Origin: Nocardioides sp. BP30
GTDB lineage: Bacteria; Actinomycetota; Actinomycetes; Propionibacteriales; Nocardioidaceae
Length of the DNA stretch: 64,000 nt
Reading direction: 5' to 3'
Assembly (NCBI RefSeq): GCF_029873215.1
Contig: NZ_CP123620.1
Coordinates: 3,100,001-3,164,000 of the forward strand
The translations under genes were made by a program, and so were the position numbers. The notes under the pieces were generated by a model. The model saw only the letters and a list, made by a program, of their open reading frames with translations. It was not told where the DNA came from and searched no databases. Positions 20,997-30,030 of this stretch are shown here, piece by piece (within the stretch, counting starts at the first letter, position 1; each line of letters begins with the position of its first letter).

Positions 20997-21974
20997 TCAG
21001 CCCAGCAGCGCGTCGGCCGCCGCGTAGGGGTCCAGCGTTCCACCCGCCACCGCCGCGGCGAGGTCGTCGAGGCCCTCGCGGCCTCCTTGCTCCCAGCGGG
21101 CCCGCAGCGACGCCACCGCTATCGCCTCGATCTCCTCCCGGGCCCGCCGCTCCCGGCGCGCGCCCAACGCGCCGGACTCCGCCAACCAGGTGCGGTGCTT
21201 CTCCAGCGACTCGACGAGCTCGTCGAGGCCGGTGCGGCTCTGCGCGGAGATCGCCAGGACCGGCGGCCGCCAGGCGGCCTCGTCCCGGGTGCCGAGGGCC
21301 AGCATGCTGCGCAGGTCGCGACGTACCTTCGTGGCACCGTCGCGGTCGGACTTGTTGATCGCGTAGACGTCGCCGACCTCGAGAATGCCGGCCTTGGCCG
21401 CCTGGATGCCGTCGCCCATCCCGGGCGCGAGCAGCACCACCGTGGTGTCGGCCAGACCGGCGATCTCCACCTCCGACTGGCCCACACCGACGGTCTCCAC
21501 CAGCACGACGTCGAACCCGACGCCGTCGAGCACCCGGATCGCCTGCGGGGTGCTCCACGACAGGCCGCCGAGGTGGCCGCGGGAGGCCATCGAACGGATG
21601 TAGACGCCGGGGTCCCCCGCGTGGTCGGTCATCCGGATCCGGTCGCCTAGCAAGGCTCCCCCGGAGAAGGGCGAGGACGGGTCGACCGCCAGCACACCCA
21701 CGCGCTTGCCGGCCCGACGCAGCTCGCCCACCAGGGCGTTGGTGGTGGTCGACTTCCCGACGCCGGGAGCGCCGGTCAACCCGATCACGTGCGCTGACCC
21801 GACGTGCGGCGAGAGCATCGCCATCACCTCGCGCAGCAGCGGGCCTGCCACGCCGTCGGCGTCCTCCACCAGGGAGATGAGACGAGCGACCGCCCGCGGC
21901 GAGCCCCGGTGTCCGGGGCCTCCACGGGCGGTCTCGACGAGGTCGGCGACCTCGATGTCACGGCGTCCCGGCAT
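20997..21974 (-). CDS. meaB: MeaB-type GTPase, chaperone of B12-dependent acyl-CoA mutase
   Basis: A 325-residue G3E GTPase with Walker A GAPGVGKSTTT (about 68-78), VETVGVGQSE switch region and base-recognition NKSD. MeaB proteins gate delivery of adenosylcobalamin to, and protect, methylmalonyl- or ethylmalonyl-CoA mutase. It lies nine bases downstream of the thiolase gene on the same strand, probably in one transcript. No methylmalonyl-CoA mutase is in the window; the only mutase is the ethylmalonyl-CoA type at 45298-47334, a candidate client. Confidence 0.94.
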   Translation of the reverse strand: MPGRRDIEVADLVETARGGPGHRGSPRAVARLISLVEDADGVAGPLLREVMAMLSPHVGSAHVIGLTGAPGVGKSTTTNALVGELRRAGKRVGVLAVDPSSPFSGGALLGDRIRMTDHAGDPGVYIRSMASRGHLGGLSWSTPQAIRVLDGVGFDVVLVETVGVGQSEVEIAGLADTTVVLLAPGMGDGIQAAKAGILEVGDVYAINKSDRDGATKVRRDLRSMLALGTRDEAAWRPPVLAISAQSRTGLDELVESLEKHRTWLAESGALGARRERRAREEIEAIAVASLRARWEQGGREGLDDLAAAVAGGTLDPYAAADALLG

Positions 21975-21983
21975 CGGGCCCGG

Positions 21984-23171
21984 TCAGGCCTTCGGCACGC
22001 GAAGGATCAGGGCGTCACCCTGTCCGCCGCCGCCGCACAGCGCGGCCGCGCCGACGCCGCCCCCGCGCCGCTTGAGCTCGTTCGCCAGGTGCAGGACGAC
22101 GCGCGTGCCCGACATCCCGACGGGATGGCCCAGCGCGATCGCGCCGCCGTTGACGTTGACCTTCTCCTCGGAGATCCCGAGCTCACGGGCGGACGCGATC
22201 CCCACGGCCGCGAAGGCCTCGTTGAACTCGACCAGGTCGAGGTCGGCCGCACCGATGCCCTCCTTCGCCAGCGCCTTGGCGGTCGCGGCGGCCGGCTGGA
22301 GCTGCAGCGAGGAGTCGGGGCCGGCGACCTGGCCGTGCGCCCCGATCTCGGCGAGCCACTCCAGGCCGAGCTCGGTGGCCTTGGCCTTGCTCATCACGAC
22401 CACGGCGGCGGCACCGTCGGAGATCTGCGAGGCCGACCCGGCGGTGATGGTGCCGCCCTTGGTCACGGGCCGCAGCCCGGCCAGGGTCTCGACGGTGGTG
22501 TCGGCACGCACCCCCTCGTCGGCAGAGATCACGATCGGGTCGCCCTTGCGCTGCGGGATGGCGACCGGCACGATCTCGTCGTCGAAGACGCCGTTCTTCT
22601 GCGCGGCGGCGGCACGCTGGTGCGACTGGGCGGCGAAGGCGTCCTGCTCCTCGCGGGTGAAGTTGTCCCGCGCGGCGTTGCAGCCGTCGGTCAGGTCGAT
22701 CATCGCCTGCTTGGTGAACTGGTCGTACAGCGCGTCGTAGGCCATCGAGTCGACCAGGGCGACGTCGCCGTACTTGAAGCCCTCGCGCGACTTCGGCAAC
22801 AGGTGCGGCGCGTTGGTCATCGACTCCATCCCGCCGGCGACCACGATCTCGACCTCGCCGGCCCGGATCAGCTGGTCGGCGAGCGCGATCGCGTTGAGGC
22901 CGGAGAGGCACACCTTGTTGATCGTCATCGTCGGCACGCTCATCGGGATGCCGGCGCCCACGCTCGCCATCCGGGACGGGTTCTGACCCGCACCGGCCTG
23001 GATCACCTGGCCCATGATCACGTAGTCGACCTGGTCGGGCGCCACGCCGGACTTCTCCAGCGCGGCCTTGATCGCGATGGCGCCGAGGTCGGCCGCCGAG
23101 AACCCCTTGAGGCCGCCGAGCAGACGACCGATCGGCGTGCGGGCCCCCGCGACGATGACATTTCCGGACAT
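21984..23171 (-). CDS. Acetyl-CoA C-acetyltransferase (thiolase)
   Basis: A 395-residue biosynthetic-type thiolase that condenses two acetyl-CoA to acetoacetyl-CoA. The nucleophile C88 is in [14 protein letters not shown], the catalytic His in [13 protein letters not shown], and the second Cys in [19 protein letters not shown] precedes the ATG. The promoter region has an inverted repeat shared with three other C4 acyl-CoA genes in this window, suggesting a role in the ethylmalonyl-CoA pathway. Downstream meaB is probably co-transcribed. Confidence 0.94.
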   Translation of the reverse strand: MSGNVIVAGARTPIGRLLGGLKGFSAADLGAIAIKAALEKSGVAPDQVDYVIMGQVIQAGAGQNPSRMASVGAGIPMSVPTMTINKVCLSGLNAIALADQLIRAGEVEIVVAGGMESMTNAPHLLPKSREGFKYGDVALVDSMAYDALYDQFTKQAMIDLTDGCNAARDNFTREEQDAFAAQSHQRAAAAQKNGVFDDEIVPVAIPQRKGDPIVISADEGVRADTTVETLAGLRPVTKGGTITAGSASQISDGAAAVVVMSKAKATELGLEWLAEIGAHGQVAGPDSSLQLQPAAATAKALAKEGIGAADLDLVEFNEAFAAVGIASARELGISEEKVNVNGGAIALGHPVGMSGTRVVLHLANELKRRGGGVGAAALCGGGGQGDALILRVPKA

Positions 23172-23205
23172 GGTGCCTCCATGGTGTGCGAAACGCGTGC
23201 CACCG

Positions 23206-23222
23206 ACACTACCGACGGGTAG
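23206..23222 (-). promoter_or_regulatory. Thiolase promoter with YTACC-N4-RGTAR operator
   Basis: The palindrome CTACC-GACG-GGTAG (23209-23222, plus-strand reading) overlaps a minus-strand TAGTGT -10-like hexamer (23211-23206). On the minus strand the sequence CTACCCGTCGGTAGTGTC matches the ccr promoter at 25978 with three mismatches over 18 bases. It lies in the divergent region before the epimerase gene and could affect both. Confidence 0.6.
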
Positions 23223-23311
23223 GCATCAGCGGGAGGGGCCCGGGCGCTGCCGCGGTGTGCCCATCGTCACACATCCTCCCTCGTGCTTCGGGGGTGCACC
23301 AGAGTGAGGCC

Positions 23312-23758
23312 ATGAGCATCCAGATCCCCGAGCACCTGTTCACCGCCATCGACCATGTCGGCATCGCCGTGCCCGACCTGGACGAGGCGATCTCGTTCTA
23401 CGAGGCGACGTTCGGTCTCAAGGAGATCCACCGCGAGGTGAACGAGGAGCAGGGCGTCGCCGAGGCGATGCTCGCGGTCGGATCGACCGACTCCAAGATC
23501 CAGCTGCTCGCGCCGCTGACCCCGCAGAGCACGATCGCGAAGTTCCTCGACAAGAACGGCCAGGGCATCCAGCAGCTCGCCTACCGCGTGGTCGACGTCG
23601 AGCAGGTCAGCGAGATCCTGCGTAGCCGTGGCGTGCGGCTGCTGTACGACGCCCCACGCCGTGGCACCTCCGACTCCCGGATCAACTTCGTCCACCCCAA
23701 GGACGCCGGCGGTGTCCTGATCGAGCTCGTCGAGCCGGCCGAGAACCCCGGCCACTGA
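23312..23758 (+). CDS. mce: Methylmalonyl-/ethylmalonyl-CoA epimerase
   Basis: A 148-residue vicinal-oxygen-chelate protein that interconverts the epimers of methylmalonyl-CoA (and probably ethylmalonyl-CoA). The N-terminal AIDHVGIAVPDLDEAISFY has the first metal His, and GVLIELVEP the C-terminal Glu. Where many relatives have His-His, this protein has Gln-Gln (GIQQLAYRV), so one metal ligand may differ. ATG 23312 matches family length; the longer frame from 23186 is non-coding in character. It is divergent from the thiolase-meaB pair. Confidence 0.92.
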   Translation: MSIQIPEHLFTAIDHVGIAVPDLDEAISFYEATFGLKEIHREVNEEQGVAEAMLAVGSTDSKIQLLAPLTPQSTIAKFLDKNGQGIQQLAYRVVDVEQVSEILRSRGVRLLYDAPRRGTSDSRINFVHPKDAGGVLIELVEPAENPGH

Positions 23759-23767
23759 GGCTCCTAC

Positions 23768-23805
23768 GGCGACGGGGCGCCGCGGCTCGGCGGCGCCCCG
23801 TCGCC
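23768..23805. terminator. Bidirectional terminator hairpin
   Basis: A perfect 16-bp stem (GGCGACGGGGCGCCGC and its complement) with a six-base loop, between the convergent ends of the epimerase and the phytase-like gene. Confidence 0.8.
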
Positions 23806-23816
23806 ATCGGTGCGTC

Positions 23817-25820
23817 TCAGCCCCGGTAGCCGGCCGGGATCTGGGCGAGGTCGACCTTCATGATCTCGCCGAAGTCCTGCGCACCGGTGCCGAGGCCGCC
23901 GGGGCCCGGCAGCAGCTTGAGGGCGCCGCTGCCGAGGACGCGCTTCTCGCCCCCGTGGCTGATGCTGTCCGCCGGCCACCCTGCGTCCGCCGGCACGTCG
24001 GTGATCCCGAAGTCGGAGTCGTCGGCCAGGTAGACCACGTTCGGGTCGGCCGGATCGATCGCCACGCCCTCCACCTTGTCGTGTCCGAAGTACCGGCCGC
24101 CGGCATCGATGTGGTCGACCAGGCCCGCGTAGTTCAAGAACAGCTCACCGGCCGTGGTGCGGTTGCCCGAGTCGACGGTGGTGATCCCGTCGGCCTGCAG
24201 CGCGGAGACCGCCGCTGTGGGCAGCGAGGCGCCGGTGATGTCCTCGACGCTCTGGCCGTTGATGTTGAGACCGGAGTTGCCGGTGCCCAACGGCGTCGCC
24301 GGGTTGCTGTGGTAGGTCACCGTCGCGACCGAGCCGCCGACCGTGGGCGGGGTGGCGAGCAGCGGCGAGTGCGGCCCGACGTCGGTGGCATCGGTCAGGT
24401 CGATCTTCCACAGGTCCTTGACGGACGCCGCCGGGCAGGCCGTTGAGCCCGCGATGTCGTCGGCGTCGGTCCCCTCGAAGCAGCCGTCGCGCTCGTCGAC
24501 CACGAAGTGCGTGGCGTCCAGCGCGGTGATCTCGCTGTTCGCCTCGACGGTCGGGTTGTTGGCAGTGGTGAAGTGCAGCGCGTAGAGGTACTCCTGCACG
24601 CTGTGGTCGGTCGTGCTGACCTTGACGATGCGAGCGACGGCGCCCTTGGCGGTGGTGGCGGCGGTCGTCCCGCTGGTGCCCTTGTTGGAGTCCAGCGGTG
24701 ACTGCATGATGCCGACGAGGTACTTCCCGTCGGGGGTGAGGGTCAGGCCTTCCATGCCCTTGTTCTCCTTGCGCTTGATCAGCTCGGAGGGCAGGGGATA
24801 GATGTGCTCCGGGTGGGCGGCCGTGCCGTCGAACGGGTCCGCGGCGACGTAGGGGCTGTAGCGGTAGGTCTCCTTGCCGGTCGCGTCGAGATGGACGATG
24901 TAGGGGCCGTACTCGTCGGAGACGTAGAAGCCACCCGCCGGGTCGACCACCACCGACTCGGAGTCGATGCCGTTGGCGCTGTGCGGTGCGGCGGCGCCGT
25001 ACTGGTCCTCGATGTCGCTGCCCGTGCCGTGGGCGGTGGCGTCGTCCGGCGGCACCAGGCCGTTCATCGGAGCGCCGGAGAAGCCGGTCAGGCCGATCAC
25101 CTGGGCGAGCTCGGCGTGGCCGTTCTCGAGGTGGAACTTTCCGATCGCCGGCTGGAAGCCCTGGACCGGGTCCATCTTCACGCCGTCGGGGCCGCCCACG
25201 TTGGGACCGCGGTCGGTGATGCCGTAGAACCAGCCGGCTCCGTCGGCGGTGTCCGGCGTGAGCCCCGAGCCGTAGCCACTGCCGACGATCGTGGTGCCGT
25301 CCCACAGGCCGTTCGAGGTGATGGTGGTCCCGTCCGGGTTCGTCATCGGGAACAGCGTCGTGCCGTCCGCCGGAGCCTTGCCGCCGTACGCCGGGACCGT
25401 CGGGACGGCGGTGGCCGTCGCCGTGACGGTCGCGGTGGCGGTCGTGGTGGCAGTCGTGGTGGCGGTGGCCGTGGCCGTCGTCGTCGCGGTGACGGTCGGC
25501 ACCGGTTGCGAGCCCTGGCACGCGATCAGCGCCGCCTGGGCACGGGCGAGGGCCGCCTCGTCGCGGGCCAGTCGGGTGGTGGCCCTGGCCACCGCCCTCT
25601 GCCTCTTCGCCTTCGCCTTGGCGGTCTTCGCCTTCTTCTTGCTCGCTGCGCCCAGCGCGGCCTGGTCGTGGTCGACCGTGTTCTGGGCGGCGGCGACGGC
25701 GCCGCGGTGAGGCGTGCAGGCGGATGGGCCCGACCCGCCGACGGCGAAGGCGCCGAGCGGGAGGACCGCGGCGGCCGAGACGGCGGCCACCGCTGCCGAG
25801 ATGCGTGTCGTGCGGTTCAC
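23817..25820 (-). CDS. Secreted phytase-like domain protein with Thr/Ala linker
   Basis: A 667-residue exported protein. A signal peptide (about 1-27) is followed by a Lys/Ala-rich helical segment (about 55-100), a low-complexity Thr/Ala/Val linker (about 107-145), and a large beta-propeller-like domain resembling the 'esterase-like activity of phytase' family (about 155-660), with ITDRGPNVGG and VSDEYGPYIV. It probably acts outside the cell, perhaps as a phosphoesterase; the substrate is not shown. GTG 25820 was chosen for AGGAG seven bases upstream; the frame runs to 25880. Confidence 0.85.
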   Translation of the reverse strand: MNRTTRISAAVAAVSAAAVLPLGAFAVGGSGPSACTPHRGAVAAAQNTVDHDQAALGAASKKKAKTAKAKAKRQRAVARATTRLARDEAALARAQAALIACQGSQPVPTVTATTTATATATTTATTTATATVTATATAVPTVPAYGGKAPADGTTLFPMTNPDGTTITSNGLWDGTTIVGSGYGSGLTPDTADGAGWFYGITDRGPNVGGPDGVKMDPVQGFQPAIGKFHLENGHAELAQVIGLTGFSGAPMNGLVPPDDATAHGTGSDIEDQYGAAAPHSANGIDSESVVVDPAGGFYVSDEYGPYIVHLDATGKETYRYSPYVAADPFDGTAAHPEHIYPLPSELIKRKENKGMEGLTLTPDGKYLVGIMQSPLDSNKGTSGTTAATTAKGAVARIVKVSTTDHSVQEYLYALHFTTANNPTVEANSEITALDATHFVVDERDGCFEGTDADDIAGSTACPAASVKDLWKIDLTDATDVGPHSPLLATPPTVGGSVATVTYHSNPATPLGTGNSGLNINGQSVEDITGASLPTAAVSALQADGITTVDSGNRTTAGELFLNYAGLVDHIDAGGRYFGHDKVEGVAIDPADPNVVYLADDSDFGITDVPADAGWPADSISHGGEKRVLGSGALKLLPGPGGLGTGAQDFGEIMKVDLAQIPAGYRG

Positions 25821-25977
25821 AGCAACTCCTAAGACGGTCGAGACCGTCCGTCGCCGCACGGTCGTGATCGCGCACAGCAAAGCGACGCCATCTGTACTCC
25901 GGGCCCCGGCCAGATGACGAGAACATGGCCGCTACGAGACGCGTAGTGTCCTCAGTCACACCTGTGGCATGTCGGTG

Positions 25978-25994
25978 TTACCCGCCAGTAGTGT
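25978..25994 (+). promoter_or_regulatory. ccr promoter with YTACC-N4-RGTAR operator
   Basis: TTACC-CGCC-AGTAG (25978-25991) overlapping a TAGTGT -10-like hexamer (25989-25994). It is nearly the same as the thiolase site read on the minus strand. A 5' leader of roughly 45 bases with AGGAG would follow. Confidence 0.55.
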
Positions 25995-26046
25995 CTCGTT
26001 CACGCCAGGGCCCGGTGCCGGGCCGCCCTCTTCTCAGGAGTACGAC

Positions 26047-27387
26047 GTGCAGCACATCCTCGATGCGATCGTCAGCGGCGAGGCCTCCTCGGAGGACTTC
26101 GCCAACCTGGAGATCCCGGATCACTTCAGAGCCGCCACCGTCCACAAGGACGAGGTCGACATGTTCGAGGGGATCGCGAGCCGGGACAAGGATCCCCGCA
26201 AGTCGATCCACGTCGAGGACGTCGCCCTGCCCGAGCTCGGCCCGGGCGAGGCTTTCGTCGCGGTGATGGCCTCGGCGATCAACTACAACACCGTGTGGAC
26301 CTCGATCTTCGAGCCCGTCTCGACCTTCGGCTTCCTGGAGCGCTACGGCCGCGAGTCCGACCTGGCCAAGCGACACGACCTGCCGTACCACATCGTGGGG
26401 TCGGACCTGTCCGGCGTGGTGCTCAAGGTGGGCGCGGGAGTGACCAAGTGGAAGCCCGGCGACCGCGTGGTGGCGCACTGCCTCAGCGTCGAGCTGGAGT
26501 CCCCCGACGGGCACAACGACACCATGCTCGACACCTCGCAGCGGATCTGGGGCTTCGAGACCAACTTCGGCGGCCTGGCCGAGATCGCGATGGTCAAGGC
26601 CAACCAGCTGATGCCCAAGCCCGAGCACCTGACCTGGGAGGAGGCCGCCTCCCCCGGTCTGGTCAACTGCACCGCCTACCGCCAGCTGGTCTCCAAGAAC
26701 GGTGGCGCGATGAAGCAGGGCGACAACGTCCTCATCTGGGGCGCATCCGGTGGCCTGGGCGGGTTCGCCACCCAGTACGCCCTCAACGGCGGCGCCACCC
26801 CGATCTGCGTGGTCTCGAACGAGGAGAAGGCGAAGATCGTGCGCTCGATGGGCGCCGAGCTCGTCATCAACCGCTCCGAGGAGAACTGGCGGTTCTGGAA
26901 CGAGGAGGGCACCGAGCAGAACCCCAAGGAGTGGCAGCGCCTGGGCAAGCGGATCCGCGAGCTCACCGGCGGCGAGGACATCGACATCGTCTTCGAGCAC
27001 CCCGGCCGCGAGACCTTCGGCGCCTCGGTCTACGTCACCCGCAAGGGCGGCACCATCACCACCTGCGCCTCGACCACCGGCTACATGCACGAGTACGACA
27101 ACCGCTACCTGTGGATGAACCTCAAGCGGATCATCTCGAGCCACTTCGCCAACTACCGCGAGTCGTGGGAGGCCAACCGCCTCATCGCCAAGGGCAAGAT
27201 CCACCCGACGCTGTCGAAGACCTACACCCTCGACGAGGTCGGCCAGGCCTCCCTCGACGTCCACCACAACCTGCACCAGGGCAAGGTCGGCGTCCTCGCC
27301 CTCGCCCCGCAGGAGGGTCTCGGCGTCCTCGACGAGCAGATGCGCGAGACCCACCTCGAGGCCATCAACCGGTTCCGCGGCATCTGA
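26047..27387 (+). CDS. ccr: Crotonyl-CoA carboxylase/reductase
   Basis: A 446-residue medium-chain dehydrogenase/reductase that reductively carboxylates crotonyl-CoA to ethylmalonyl-CoA with NADPH and CO2. GTG 26047 has AGGAG six bases upstream and gives the normal family length. With this start, N81, F170 and E171 fall at the positions I recall for the CO2-binding residues of the Kitasatospora enzyme, and H366 corresponds to its H365. The NADPH-binding segment IWGASGGLGGFATQYA lies near 230-245. It is the signature enzyme of the ethylmalonyl-CoA pathway and also supplies polyketide extender units. Confidence 0.96.
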   Translation: MQHILDAIVSGEASSEDFANLEIPDHFRAATVHKDEVDMFEGIASRDKDPRKSIHVEDVALPELGPGEAFVAVMASAINYNTVWTSIFEPVSTFGFLERYGRESDLAKRHDLPYHIVGSDLSGVVLKVGAGVTKWKPGDRVVAHCLSVELESPDGHNDTMLDTSQRIWGFETNFGGLAEIAMVKANQLMPKPEHLTWEEAASPGLVNCTAYRQLVSKNGGAMKQGDNVLIWGASGGLGGFATQYALNGGATPICVVSNEEKAKIVRSMGAELVINRSEENWRFWNEEGTEQNPKEWQRLGKRIRELTGGEDIDIVFEHPGRETFGASVYVTRKGGTITTCASTTGYMHEYDNRYLWMNLKRIISSHFANYRESWEANRLIAKGKIHPTLSKTYTLDEVGQASLDVHHNLHQGKVGVLALAPQEGLGVLDEQMRETHLEAINRFRGI

Positions 27388-27410
27388 GTCCTGCACCGCT
27401 CACGCCCACC

Positions 27411-27441
27411 GAAGCCGCCCCGGGAGTCCCGGGGCGGCTTC
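27411..27441 (+). terminator. Terminator after ccr
   Basis: A perfect 14-bp stem (GAAGCCGCCCCGGG and its complement) with an AGT loop, 24 bases after the ccr stop. No long T-run follows, as is usual in actinobacteria. Confidence 0.85.
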
Positions 27442-27514
27442 GCTGCACGGCAACCCCCGATGTGGGACGCTTGGGGGCAGTTCCCCGCACTGCAAGGAAG
27501 AGGTAACGCCGACC

Positions 27515-28909
27515 ATGAGCGATCAGGGCCTGTCCATCTTCGACGACGAGCCGACCACGACCGCCGAGGAGGGCGCTGCCGCTGCGGGCAAGGCCGCCGG
27601 GAAGCCGGCGAGCCCGCCGAGCGCAGCCGACCGTCCCACGTCCGCCGAGGGCGCATCCGAGGACTCCGACCGGTCCGGCGACGAGACCCGCGTCCTCCCC
27701 CGGGTGCCGGGCGGACCCGCCGGCAACGGCCCCGCGGGCGGCCCGTCCGGACCGCCGACAGGGGCCGCTCCCGCCGCGCGCCCGACCTCGCCGCCGACGC
27801 CGAGCGCCGCTGCGAGCCGTCCGGGCGGCGCACCGGCCGCCGTACCGGGCGTGTCGTCCTCGCCGCTGCCGATCGTGCGCCGCGGCGGCTACGACCCGGC
27901 CGCCGTCGACTCCCGGATCCAGCAGCTCACCGCCGCCCACGGTGCCGCGCACAGCGCGGCCCAGAGCGCCCAGCAGCGCGCCGCCGAGGCGGAGAAGGAG
28001 ATCGCCCGGCTGCGCGACGAGCTCGCCGAGCACGCCAACCCGTCGTACGCCGGTCTGGGCGGCCGTGCCTCCGCGATGTTGCGTCTGGCCGAGGAGGAGG
28101 CAGCCGAGATCAAGGCCGCGGCCGACCGCGAGGCCGCCGAGATCCGTAGCCTGGCCACCCGCGACGCGGCCGCGCTGCGAGCCGAGGCGCAGCGCGAGGT
28201 GGAGGAGCTGCGCAAGGCCCACTACCAGGAGATGGACGACCACCGCGCCCGCGCGAACGCGCAGGCCGAGCAGGAGCGCTCGCTCGCACGCAGCGAGGCC
28301 GAGGATCTGCTCGCCTCCGCCAAGCGGGAGGCCGATCAGCTGCGGCTGGCGGCCCAGCAGGAGACGACCGAGCTGCGGGCGGCCACGCAGCGCGAGGTCG
28401 AGCAGGCGCGCGCCGGTGCCGATCGCGAGGTCCAGGAGGCCCGACGGATGCTGGCCGTGGAGAAGGAGCGGCTGGCCCGCGAGGCCACCGATCACCACAA
28501 CAGCTCGATGGCCGAGACGCGACGGCTCGTCGAGGAGGCCGAGGCGCGTGCGACCGCGGCCGAGGAGCGCGCTCGCCAGGCCTCGGCCCAGATCGCTGCC
28601 CAGCGCGCCCACTCCGAGAGCGAGGCCGAGGGCCTGCTGGCCAGGGCCAAGCGGGAGGCCGACCAGCTGATCACCAGCGCACGCGCCCAGGCCGAGACGA
28701 TCAGCCAGGCCGGGCACGCCGAGGCCGAGCGCGGCCTGGCAGCGATCCGTGCCGAGGTGGAGCGGCTCACCAAGCGCCGGGACGCGATCACAGCCCAGCT
28801 CGCTCCGCTCACCAACCTCATCGCCGGCTTCGCCCAGGACGAGGCGCCGCAGGGCAGGGGCGCGGCGCAGGACAGCGGGGACGCCGAGGACACCGAGGAC
28901 GCTGAGTGA
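27515..28909 (+). CDS. Scy/DivIVA-like coiled-coil protein
   Basis: A 464-residue protein. Residues 1-125 are a Pro/Ala/Gly-rich disordered region; GYDPAAVDSRIQQL (about 129-142) resembles the DivIVA N-terminal motif; residues about 145-430 are continuous heptad-like coiled coil rich in Ala, Glu and Arg. Family knowledge: such proteins (Scy, FilP) organise polarity and the cytoskeleton in actinobacteria. From memory, Streptomyces scy also neighbours epimerase, thiolase and meaB genes, as here. The stop overlaps the start of the next gene. Confidence 0.82.
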   Translation: MSDQGLSIFDDEPTTTAEEGAAAAGKAAGKPASPPSAADRPTSAEGASEDSDRSGDETRVLPRVPGGPAGNGPAGGPSGPPTGAAPAARPTSPPTPSAAASRPGGAPAAVPGVSSSPLPIVRRGGYDPAAVDSRIQQLTAAHGAAHSAAQSAQQRAAEAEKEIARLRDELAEHANPSYAGLGGRASAMLRLAEEEAAEIKAAADREAAEIRSLATRDAAALRAEAQREVEELRKAHYQEMDDHRARANAQAEQERSLARSEAEDLLASAKREADQLRLAAQQETTELRAATQREVEQARAGADREVQEARRMLAVEKERLAREATDHHNSSMAETRRLVEEAEARATAAEERARQASAQIAAQRAHSESEAEGLLARAKREADQLITSARAQAETISQAGHAEAERGLAAIRAEVERLTKRRDAITAQLAPLTNLIAGFAQDEAPQGRGAAQDSGDAEDTEDAE

Positions 28910-30030
28910 GTGAGGCCGCGGCCTCCGGCGGCCCTCCGGAGACCGCGCTGAGCGAGGGCCCGACCGACGACGAGCCGGTGCTCGGCAGGCCGGGTCTGCC
29001 CTTCAACCGCCGGGCGCCGTACATGATGGGGCTGCTGGGCGGCCTCGGCCTGCTCACCGCCTATGCCCTGGGCCAGATCGTGGTCACGATCAGCGGCGTG
29101 ATCATCCAGATCGTGGTCGCGCTCTTCATCGCGGCGGGCCTCGATCCGGCGGTGCGCTTCCTCGAGCGGCGCGGGCTTCGCCGCTCGGCGGCCGTGCTGG
29201 TGGTGATCGTCGCGGTGCTCGCCGTCATCGCGCTGTTCGTCTTCGCGCTCGCACCGGTCATCGCCGACCAGGTCACCTCGATCGGCAAGAACGCGCCGGA
29301 CTGGCTGCACAGCCTGCAGAACAACCAGCGCATCCGCGACCTCGACGACCAGTACCACTTCATCGACAAGCTCCAGGACTTCGTCACCGGTGGCAACTTC
29401 GTCAGCGAGGTCTTCGGTGGGGTGCTCGGCGTCGGCCTCGCCGTCCTCGGGGCCCTGCTCAACGCCTTCGTCATCACCGTGATGACGCTGTACTTCCTGG
29501 CCTCGTTCCAGACCATCAAGTCGGCGATCTACCACCTCGCGCCGGCATCCCGGCGCGACCGGGTCAGCAAGCTCGGCGACCGCATCTTCGAGGGCATCGG
29601 CGGATACGTCTCCGGCGCCTTCGTGATCGCCCTGTGCGCTGGTCTCAGCTCGCTGCTGCTGCTGTTGGTGATCGGGATGAGCAAGTACGCCGTGGCGCTC
29701 GCCTTCGTGGTGATGGTCACCGACGTCATCCCGATGATCGGCGCGACGATCGGCGCGGTCATCGTGACGGCGATCTGCTTCAGCAACTCCATCCAGACCG
29801 CGATCATCGCGGCGATCTTCTACATCGCCTACCAGCAGCTGGAGAACTACGTCATCTACCCGAGGGTGATGTCCCGCTCGGTCGAGATCCCCGGGGTGCT
29901 CACGGTCATCGCGGCGCTGGTCGGCGCCTCCCTGCTCGGCGTCGTCGGAGCGCTCCTCGCGATCCCGACGGCCGCGGCGATCCTGATGCTGGTCCGGGAG
30001 GTCTTCGTGCGCGCCCAGGACGAGCGCTAG
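28906..30030 (+). CDS. AI-2E-family permease
   Basis: A 374-residue membrane protein with about eight predicted helices and the conserved C-terminal segment YQQLENYVIYPRVM typical of the AI-2E/PerM/TqsA family. Members export small molecules or ions; function in actinobacteria is unclear. GTG 28906 overlaps the stop of the coiled-coil gene (GTGA), so both are made together. The first 40 residues are polar and disordered. Its TAG overlaps, on the other strand, the stop of the convergent EamA gene. Confidence 0.88.
   Translation: MSEAAASGGPPETALSEGPTDDEPVLGRPGLPFNRRAPYMMGLLGGLGLLTAYALGQIVVTISGVIIQIVVALFIAAGLDPAVRFLERRGLRRSAAVLVVIVAVLAVIALFVFALAPVIADQVTSIGKNAPDWLHSLQNNQRIRDLDDQYHFIDKLQDFVTGGNFVSEVFGGVLGVGLAVLGALLNAFVITVMTLYFLASFQTIKSAIYHLAPASRRDRVSKLGDRIFEGIGGYVSGAFVIALCAGLSSLLLLLVIGMSKYAVALAFVVMVTDVIPMIGATIGAVIVTAICFSNSIQTAIIAAIFYIAYQQLENYVIYPRVMSRSVEIPGVLTVIAALVGASLLGVVGALLAIPTAAAILMLVREVFVRAQDER

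Noticed and set aside
17611..21027. Very long plus-strand open frame opposite the thioredoxin-like and sulfatase genes
   Set aside because: Antisense frames are often open in high-GC DNA; its product is Arg/Val/Gly/Asp-rich without domains, whereas the minus-strand genes have clear motifs.
25380..25500. Tandem-looking GC-rich repeats resembling a repeat array
   Set aside because: They encode the Thr/Ala/Val linker of the phytase-like protein in frame; there are no regular spacers, so this is not a CRISPR array.
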